A stretch of DNA of 6,105 nucleotides from assembly GCA_022360075.1 (NCBI GenBank), contig JAKSDN010000474.1, positions 1-6,105 of the forward strand, written 5' to 3'. The stretch is from Kiloniellales bacterium. GTDB taxonomy: Bacteria; Pseudomonadota; Alphaproteobacteria; Kiloniellales; JAKSDN01. Both the position numbers and the translations under genes were made by a program. Position 1 is the stretch's first letter. Each line of letters starts with the position of its first letter. The notes under the pieces are model-generated. The model was given only the letters and a program-made list of their open reading frames with translations, made no database searches and was not told the origin of the DNA. Positions 1-4,956 of this stretch are shown here, piece after piece.

Positions 1-184
1 CGAAGAAATCGATTTTGGTCGAACCTTACCAAACCGAGAGAAGCCGCCCGGTTGAGATTCGCACCTCAAAGGATACACCTCCGCCCCAATTCCAAGCAAT
101 CCTAAGACTTTACCGAAAAGGTCGCTCCCGGATAGCTCAGAACAAGCGCGTCACCGGTGGACGCTTACGGTGTTCCAGCTAGTA
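1..184. other. Intergenic, no gene seen
   Basis: No convincing reading frame, RNA gene or repeat fills this stretch. Its base composition is lower in GC than the coding regions to the right. The only item worth noting is a 14-base stretch at 127-140 that equals bases 2-15 of a typical bacterial tRNA-Phe. The rest of the cloverleaf is absent, so it is not annotated as a tRNA. Confidence 0.5.
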
Positions 185-247
185 AACTCCCTGTTCCTGT
201 TTTGGAGTTCCCTGTTCTGTCCAGAGAGTTCCCTGTTCCTTTGCGCC
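185..247. repeat. Three 21-bp tandem units with CCCTGTTC core
   Basis: Three consecutive 21-base units begin at 185, 206 and 227. Each opens with A(A/G)(C/T)TCCCTGTTC, and the second half of the unit diverges. The TCCCTG cores lie at 188, 209 and 230, exactly 21 bp apart, about two turns of B-DNA. Together with the TCCCTG-containing inverted repeat at 326-361, the hexamer occurs six times in about 170 bp counting both strands, far above chance. From memory, similar TTCCCTGTT-rich blocks are scattered through alphaproteobacterial genomes, often near transposase remnants. I infer a remnant of a dispersed element, but phased protein-binding sites are also possible. Confidence 0.7.
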
Positions 248-325
248 GGGAGTTCGGCCAAAGAAACCCAATTAGATCAGGCCGCTAATCCGCGTACTAC
301 GGTCTGACTCGGCGGCAGATCGCGA

Positions 326-361
326 GATTTCCCTGTATCTTCCCTGGATAACAGGGAAATC
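326..361. repeat. 11-bp perfect inverted repeat with TCCCTG arms
   Basis: GATTTCCCTGT at 326-336 is the exact reverse complement of ACAGGGAAATC at 351-361, with a 14-base centre. The centre holds another TTCCCTG at 340-346, so TCCCTG cores lie at 330 and 341, 11 bp apart. The transcript could form an 11-bp stem, but no T-run follows, so it is not a typical terminator. It shares the core with the 21-bp units at 185-247 and is probably part of the same element. Confidence 0.75.
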
Positions 362-470
362 ACGACCAGAGACCAGTTCGCTCCAGACTGCCCGCACCGC
401 CATTCATCGCCGATTGCGCGACGTGACTCCACGCCTCACAAGGGTCCGCTTTGGGGACGGCGCCGTCGCT

Positions 471-1080
471 TCAGGGACAGGGGCTGTGGCCACGTTCAAG
501 GCGCATTTGAGTTTTCATCAGCTCTCGCGCCATCTCCGGCGTTACGACCGATGCCTTTACCAGCGTAGCGCCGGCAAGGTCGTTCATGAGAGCGGTCATG
601 CACCATGCGGTGGCTTCGGCCTCAGCAACCTTAGCGTCACCTCGCTCGGCGAGCCCGCTCATCAGATTCGCGATAAGACGGTGCCAGTCCCGCAGGGCCG
701 CGTTCATGACCTCGGCCAGAAAATCGTCACGGTGCGCCTCGTCCAGGGCGTTCAGCCAAAGCCGCCAGTGCCGCATGTCTTCGCCTTCGACCATCCAGTC
801 TGCGACGCGGTCGAGCGCCTCCAGCATGGGCAAGTCGGCCTCAAGCGCCATTTAGTTCGTCGCTCTCCCGCTCTACAGCCAACCGCACGGCCTCAGCCCG
901 CAGCTCGGCCCAGGACGGGAAGTAGTGATGCAAGATACCCGTTCCGACCCGAAGGGCCTGCATGACATCGCGCGTCGCCGCCAGCGTAGGCCCCTTTTGA
1001 AGCACGGACTCTGTCGCGGCTTCGATGGGAGCCTCGATGACGGCCTTCCGCCCCGCCTGGTCGCCTTCGAGGGCGGTGTG
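471..1080 (-). pseudogene. TetR/AcrR-family transcriptional regulator, frameshifted, no start codon
   Basis: Two adjacent minus-strand frames make up one TetR-type repressor. The first (1080 down to the stop at 841-843) is the DNA-binding part. It has helix 1 around GRKAVIEAPIEAA, and the turn and recognition helix end in VGTGILHHYFPSWAEL, matching the family's LYHYFPSKxEL signature. The second (851 down to 471) is the ligand-binding C-terminal domain, with LDRVADWMVEGEDMRHWRLW and WHRLIANLMSGLAERGD, resembling the BetI-like subgroup. Removing one C of the CC at 848-849 joins them as DELN-ALEAD, giving about 200 residues, the usual family length. The frame is open back to 1101, but no ATG, GTG or TTG lies in it, so the start is also lost. 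It was probably a local repressor, perhaps of the amine oxidase whose fragment lies head-to-head with it. A sequencing error could explain the frameshift but not the missing start. Confidence 0.75.
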
Positions 1081-1107
1081 CTCGCACGCGTGTGGGCGGC
1101 GCTATCG

Positions 1108-1412
1108 AGGGACGCGCGGCGGGCGCATCCTCTCGGTCACCTCAGCCGAGCGTTTGGCGAAAACGTATCCGCCCCGCGTGAGATGGCCGAAGCGGTCTGG
1201 GTCGATCACCCCTGGTCGCGCGGCGGATACAACGAGACAAATCGGACCGGCGGGAACCCCGACGCCGTTGCCCGACTCGCGGCCTGGGGTGGACGCGTCA
1301 GATTTGCCGGAGCGGAAGTCGACAATCTGTTCTGGGGCTATGTCGAATGCACATCCACTGCGGCCGCACCGCAATAGCGCGGATAACCGCGAAGGGCTCA
1401 ACCCGGTCGTAG
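1108..1412 (+). pseudogene. Flavin monoamine oxidase, C-terminal fragment with frameshift
   Basis: This is the end of an FAD-dependent amine oxidase, an enzyme family that oxidatively deaminates amines with release of H2O2. The visible order is LGHLSRAFGE, then VDHPWSRGGYN (the family's DPWSRGGY block), then GRVRFAGAEVDNLFWGYVE. The last block is the FAD-contacting C-terminal motif (RxxFAGxE...WxGYxEGAIxSG). After GYVE at 1347 the expected GAIRSGRxAA continues only in another frame, from 1353: IHCGRTAIARITAKG, ending at a TAG at 1410-1412. One base is therefore missing near 1348-1352. Only about 100 of a usual ~450 residues remain, with the Rossmann FAD domain and active site gone. The open frame extends left to 925, but there it overlaps the TetR remnant antisense and is not oxidase-like. 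Confidence 0.75.
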
Positions 1413-1903
1413 TGCTATAGCGAGCGAATATCCCGCATTTTCGACTCGCTTTGCCCGCCACGCTTCTGTCTTCGTCGAGGCCCTGTGATCGGCCCTCACC
1501 GCCACCCCGGATTGACCGCGAGTTCACCGGCGTTTAGCTGGCTCTCGGCGGAACGAAGTGGTTCCCGGAGACCCCTCGGTCTGGCACCAACAGCTCGACC
1601 GCCTCTGGCCGCGTCAGCCTGTTCGGATCCTATCCTGACGTCTCCCGCGTATCGGAGTGTCGATCTATCCTCGCCTCTCAGACCGCCATGGTCACGTTTG
1701 CGGCTCGGCGTCCTGGCGGACCGGCCGAGCTATCAAAGCCGCCAGATTGCCTTCGCCGTCGTCCGTTATCGGGCGCCTTGAGCAGCGTCTTCTCAACACC
1801 GAGAGCCGTCTTTTTGGTGATCGAATTTTGCCATGCACGTCGTTGTATTTGGCAAGTCTTCGCGCCAACGTTGGACCTTAACGTCTCACGTACCCGATCA
1901 ACG
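1413..1903. other. Intergenic region upstream of cas3, no gene recognised
   Basis: About 490 bases separate the oxidase remnant from cas3. All six frames were considered; the short open frames have high-GC out-of-frame composition (many R, S, P, A) and match no family I know. The cas3 frame is open back to an ATG at 1688, but those 72 extra codons do not resemble Cas3. GC falls towards the right end (around 1790-1900), as expected for a promoter zone. No clean sigma-70 pair with proper spacing could be assigned. The stretch may contain further unrecognisable gene debris. Confidence 0.5.
1828..1874. promoter_or_regulatory. Possible operator region: repeated TTGGC half-sites upstream of cas3
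   Basis: TTGCCA at 1828-1833 and TGGCAA at 1850-1855 are exact inverted copies. TTGGC at 1849-1853 also pairs with GCCAA at 1864-1868, which runs into the perfect 10-bp palindrome CCAACGTTGG at 1865-1874. The palindrome ends 29 bases before the cas3 ATG. Clustered, alternately oriented half-sites just ahead of a gene suggest regulator binding, but no regulator is known from the sequence. Short palindromes also arise by chance. TTGGCA at 1849-1854 could serve as a -35 box, but I see no matching -10. Confidence 0.3.
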
Positions 1904-4585
1904 ATGGACCAGATCTTGAGGTTTTGGGGCAAGGCTCGTCCGCCGCCAGAGCGGCCGGATCCCGCGTGGCATCCGTTGGCCTACCACAGCCTGGATGTGG
2001 CGGCCGTGGGTCATGTGCTGCTGACCCGACGCGGTGCCTTCGCTGCCCTGGGCGAGCTCCTGGAGACCGACCGCGATCGTGCCGTCGATCTGCTTTGCTT
2101 CCTGCTGTCACTGCACGATCTCGGTAAGTTCTCGATGCCGTTTCAGGCCAAGGCGCCGGTTTGCTCCCCCTTCGAAAGGCAATGCAAGATCAGCGATCCG
2201 GGGCACGGCCGTGCGGCCTTTTCGTTTTGGCTGGAGGCGGCCGACGAGACACTGCTGTCCCGGCTGTCCGGCGATCCCGTGGCCATCGATCCGCTCGCCG
2301 TCGCGGTCTTCGGGCACCATGGTAAGCCGGTGACCGAGCCCAATTTGGAGCCGCGCAGCTTGTTCGGGCCTGAGGGCCTGGCAGCTGCCGCGGGATTCAT
2401 GCAGGCGATGGCCGATCTTCACCTGGGCGAAGGTTTGGCTTTCGACGTCCGGGAGGCGCAGGCCAAGCGCGCCTCCTTTGCGTTGGCCGGCTTCGCGGTG
2501 CTGTGCGATTGGATCGGCTCAAAGCAGACTTGGTTTCCCTACACGGCGCCGGGCCCGACGCTCGCTGAATACTGGCCTCTTGCGCTCGAGCGGGCAGAGC
2601 GAGCCGTCGATGAAGCCGGGGTCGTCCCGGCGCGCCCGCGACCGGTGAGCGGCTACGGCGACCTCCTCGGCAAGGCGTCGTTCGCGCCGCGTCCCATGCA
2701 GGCCTGGGCCGAGAGCGTCGCTATTTCCGACGGCCCGGCGTTGTTTCTGATCGAGGACGACACGGGCAGCGGCAAGACTGAGGCCGCTCTCATGCTCGCC
2801 CATCGGCTCATGGTGGCGGGCCGCGCGCAGGGGCTCTATGTCGCCTTGCCGACGATGGCGACGGCCAATGCCATGTTCGATCGGCTCGAGGAGGCCTACC
2901 GCAATCTCTTTCTTGCCACGGAGACGCCGTCGCTGGCCCTGGCGCACAGCGCGAGCGACCTGCATCCGGGCTTCCGCCGCGCCGACCTCAAGGCCGGGGC
3001 GCGGGAGCCGGGCTACGACGGATCGTCCGCGTCGGATCAGGTTGAGGATGTCACGGCGACGGCGGCCTGCGCCGACTGGATCGCCGACGACCGCCGCCGC
3101 GCCTTTCTGGCCGACGTCGGCGTTGGCACGATCGATCAGGCCTTGCTCGCGATCCTGCCGAGCAAGTTCCAGTCCCTGCGCCTGCTGGGCCTCAGTCAAC
3201 GCGTGCTGATCCTCGACGAGATCCACGCCTACGACGCCTATATGCAGGAAGAGATCAGAGCCCTGCTGCGCTTCCAGGCCGCACTCGGCGGCAGCGCCGT
3301 GCTGCTCTCCGCGACCTTGCCGAACAGTCTACGCGGACGTTTCACCTGCGCCTTTCAATGCGGGCTGGATGAGAGGTCCGCAGGTGAGGCGTCGCGGGAA
3401 GGGGTGAAGGCCTATCCGCTGGCCAGCGTCGTCGCCTCCGGTGTCACGGCACAAACGCCGGTGGCGGCGAGCCGTCAGCGCAAAGTGCCGGTTCGCTTCC
3501 TTGATTCGCCCGACGCGGCCCTGATGGCGGTCGAGCAGGCCGCCGCGGAAGGTCGGGCCGCGCTTTACATTCGCAATGCCGTCGACGATGCCATCGAGGC
3601 GGCGCGGGCGTTCGCAGCGCGCGGTCTCGAGCCGATGCTGTTCCACGCCCGCTTTGCGCTCTGCGATCGTCTCGAGCGGGAGAAGAGGGTGCTCGCAACG
3701 TTCGGGCGGGACAGCCAGCCTTCGGTGCGGGCAGGAAAGGTTCTAGTATCAACACAACTTACACAAGAATCTCTGGATATAGATTTCGATTTTATGGCGA
3801 GTGACATCGCACCTGTCGATCTTCTGATTCAGAGGGCCGGCCGGCTGTGGCGCCACGAGCGCGCGCGGCCGCCGGGCTCCTGCGAGTTGCTGCTGGTCAC
3901 GCCGGATCCGGTCGCGAGCGCGGATAAGGAGTGGCCGCGGCGCCTCTTGCGGCGCACGGCTGCGGTCTATGGCAACCACGCCCAGCTCTGGCTGACTGCC
4001 AAGGTCCTGAAGGACGCGGGAGCGATCGCCAGTCCGGACGGTCTGCGTCGGCTGGTCGAGGCGGTGTACAGCGAGTCCGCCGACGAGGTGGCGCCGGAGG
4101 GCCTGTTGCGTTCTTCGCTCGACGCCGAAGGTCGCGATAGCGGCGATCGCAGCGTCGCGCAACAGAACATACTGAAGCTCGAAGTGGGCTACATCTCGAC
4201 CGGCGGCTCCTGGGACGAAGACGCCAGCACGCCGACCCGTTTGGAAGAGGATAAGTATGTCACCCTTCGTTTGGCACGTTTGGAAGGAGATCGGATTCGG
4301 CCCTGGGCCCCGGCGGCGCCTGATGCCGAGCCCTGGCGCGCCTGGCGTCTCAGCGAATGTCGCGTGCGTAAAAGGTGGATTGCCGGCGAGGCCTCTTGGC
4401 CGTCCGACCTAGCCCCACTTGTGGCGGCCGCCAAGGGCGAGTGGAGCCGCTTCGATGGTGACAAGATTCTCGTCGTGCTGACCGAGAGCGGTGAGGGATG
4501 GCAGGGCGCGGCGAAGGGCCCAAACGGGGAGCGATGTATCTCCTATGACCTATCACATGGGCTTCAGCTTGACAGGAGCAAGTGA
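1904..4585 (+). CDS. cas3: CRISPR-associated helicase/nuclease Cas3 (type I-E)
   Basis: Effector nuclease of type I interference: recruited by target-bound Cascade, it nicks the displaced strand and unwinds and degrades DNA 3'-5' using ATP. The 893-residue length is normal for single-chain Cas3. The N-terminal HD nuclease shows H28, HDLGK at 71-75, H101, FGHHGKP at 137-142 and D202, the usual metal ligands. Helicase motifs follow in order: Walker A DDTGSGKT at 285-292, ALPTMATANAMF at 314-325, DEIH at 438-441, SAT at 469-471, TQLTQESLDIDFD at 617-629 and QRAGRLWRH at 643-651. The C-terminal domain fills about 690-893. All catalytic motifs look intact. The ATG at 1904 is chosen because MDQILRFWGK gives the typical Cas3 N-terminus; the 72 upstream in-frame codons look noncoding. 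No clear Shine-Dalgarno precedes it. Codons at 3741-3830 are unusually AT-rich. cse1 follows on the same strand. Confidence 0.96.
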   Translation: MDQILRFWGKARPPPERPDPAWHPLAYHSLDVAAVGHVLLTRRGAFAALGELLETDRDRAVDLLCFLLSLHDLGKFSMPFQAKAPVCSPFERQCKISDPGHGRAAFSFWLEAADETLLSRLSGDPVAIDPLAVAVFGHHGKPVTEPNLEPRSLFGPEGLAAAAGFMQAMADLHLGEGLAFDVREAQAKRASFALAGFAVLCDWIGSKQTWFPYTAPGPTLAEYWPLALERAERAVDEAGVVPARPRPVSGYGDLLGKASFAPRPMQAWAESVAISDGPALFLIEDDTGSGKTEAALMLAHRLMVAGRAQGLYVALPTMATANAMFDRLEEAYRNLFLATETPSLALAHSASDLHPGFRRADLKAGAREPGYDGSSASDQVEDVTATAACADWIADDRRRAFLADVGVGTIDQALLAILPSKFQSLRLLGLSQRVLILDEIHAYDAYMQEEIRALLRFQAALGGSAVLLSATLPNSLRGRFTCAFQCGLDERSAGEASREGVKAYPLASVVASGVTAQTPVAASRQRKVPVRFLDSPDAALMAVEQAAAEGRAALYIRNAVDDAIEAARAFAARGLEPMLFHARFALCDRLEREKRVLATFGRDSQPSVRAGKVLVSTQLTQESLDIDFDFMASDIAPVDLLIQRAGRLWRHERARPPGSCELLLVTPDPVASADKEWPRRLLRRTAAVYGNHAQLWLTAKVLKDAGAIASPDGLRRLVEAVYSESADEVAPEGLLRSSLDAEGRDSGDRSVAQQNILKLEVGYISTGGSWDEDASTPTRLEEDKYVTLRLARLEGDRIRPWAPAAPDAEPWRAWRLSECRVRKRWIAGEASWPSDLAPLVAAAKGEWSRFDGDKILVVLTESGEGWQGAAKGPNGERCISYDLSHGLQLDRSK

Positions 4586-4740
4586 GTTGGCGGTACTTTA
4601 TGCAATCCATGGTCATCGTCGCTGACCGGGATGAGCCATAGGGTCCGGCGTGCTCCCAATGAAGTGACAAGGAGGTCGAAAGAGAAACCTACTCCTTCGC
4701 TCCAGTCGTTATCCAACCCACCTTTTTTGCCCACCGCCTC

Positions 4741-4767
4741 CCTCAAACACATCCCGGCCGTTTGAGG
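4741..4767. repeat. 8-bp perfect inverted repeat after cas3
   Basis: CCTCAAAC at 4741-4748 is the exact reverse complement of GTTTGAGG at 4760-4767, with an 11-base GC-rich loop. It lies about 155 bases after the cas3 stop. No T-run follows on either strand, so a Rho-independent terminator is doubtful. It could be an operator or an RNA hairpin in a cas3-cse1 readthrough transcript. Confidence 0.4.
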
Positions 4768-4946
4768 TTGTCGCCAGAACAACGGTCAGCTCGACCAGTG
4801 GGCCGCCAAAAGCTCCACCCATGCCAGCTCAAAGAAACACGACGAAGATCCGCCTTTTCGCCAATCTATGGGTAGTGAAACGGGGGTCATGAAACAAACA
4901 GTTTAACTCTCGACCACGTGAGAACAATGATAGAACAAGATAACTC

Positions 4947-4952
4947 AAGGGA
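4947..4952 (+). promoter_or_regulatory. Ribosome binding site for cse1 (supports ATG 4957)
   Basis: AAGGGA lies four bases before the ATG at 4957. Upstream of the competing in-frame ATG at 4927 there is only a weak GTGAG-like stretch at 4918-4922. The spacing is slightly short, so the start choice is a preference, not a certainty. Confidence 0.45.
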
Positions 4953-4956
4953 CGGC

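Larger units (their letters stand above)
4586..4956. other. cas3-cse1 intergenic gap
   Basis: These 371 bases (341 if cse1 starts at 4927) contain no recognisable gene. Composition is clearly less GC-rich than the flanking genes. The stretch holds a perfect ribosome-binding sequence with no start codon (4669-4676), an 8-bp inverted repeat (4741-4767), a T6 run (4723-4728) and tiny open frames, such as a 13-codon one from 4599, that I do not believe are genes. Type I-E genes are usually packed tightly from cse1 onward, while cas3 is often more loosely linked, so an independent cse1 promoter here is plausible, although no clear -35/-10 pair was found. Confidence 0.55.

Noticed and set aside
127..200. 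tRNA gene
   Set aside because: Only the acceptor/D-arm start resembles tRNA-Phe; there is no anticodon arm, T-arm or matching 3' acceptor strand.
414..965. 183-codon plus-strand open frame
   Set aside because: Antisense to the TetR remnant, which gives convincing family motifs on the minus strand.
1102..1527. 141-codon minus-strand open frame
   Set aside because: It lies antisense to the amine oxidase remnant, whose plus-strand translation matches a known family; the minus-strand protein matches nothing I recognise.
1688..1903. Extended cas3 start at ATG 1688 (72 more residues)
   Set aside because: The extra residues do not resemble Cas3, which normally begins close to the FWGK stretch. 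The region has regulatory-like palindromes and lower GC just before 1904.
2519..3226. 235-codon minus-strand open frame opposite cas3
   Set aside because: Shadow of the Cas3 helicase region; no recognisable domain.
4625..4650. Degenerate type I-E CRISPR repeat (GGGATGAGCC resembles the GGGGATGAACC repeat end)
   Set aside because: The palindromic half of the repeat is missing and no second copy or regular spacing exists anywhere in the window.
4741..4775. Rho-independent terminator for cas3
   Set aside because: The 8-bp hairpin is not followed by a T-run on either strand.
4564..4782. Small minus-strand gene in the cas3-cse1 gap
   Set aside because: The 72-codon frame has no family resemblance and no upstream ribosome-binding site that I can support.
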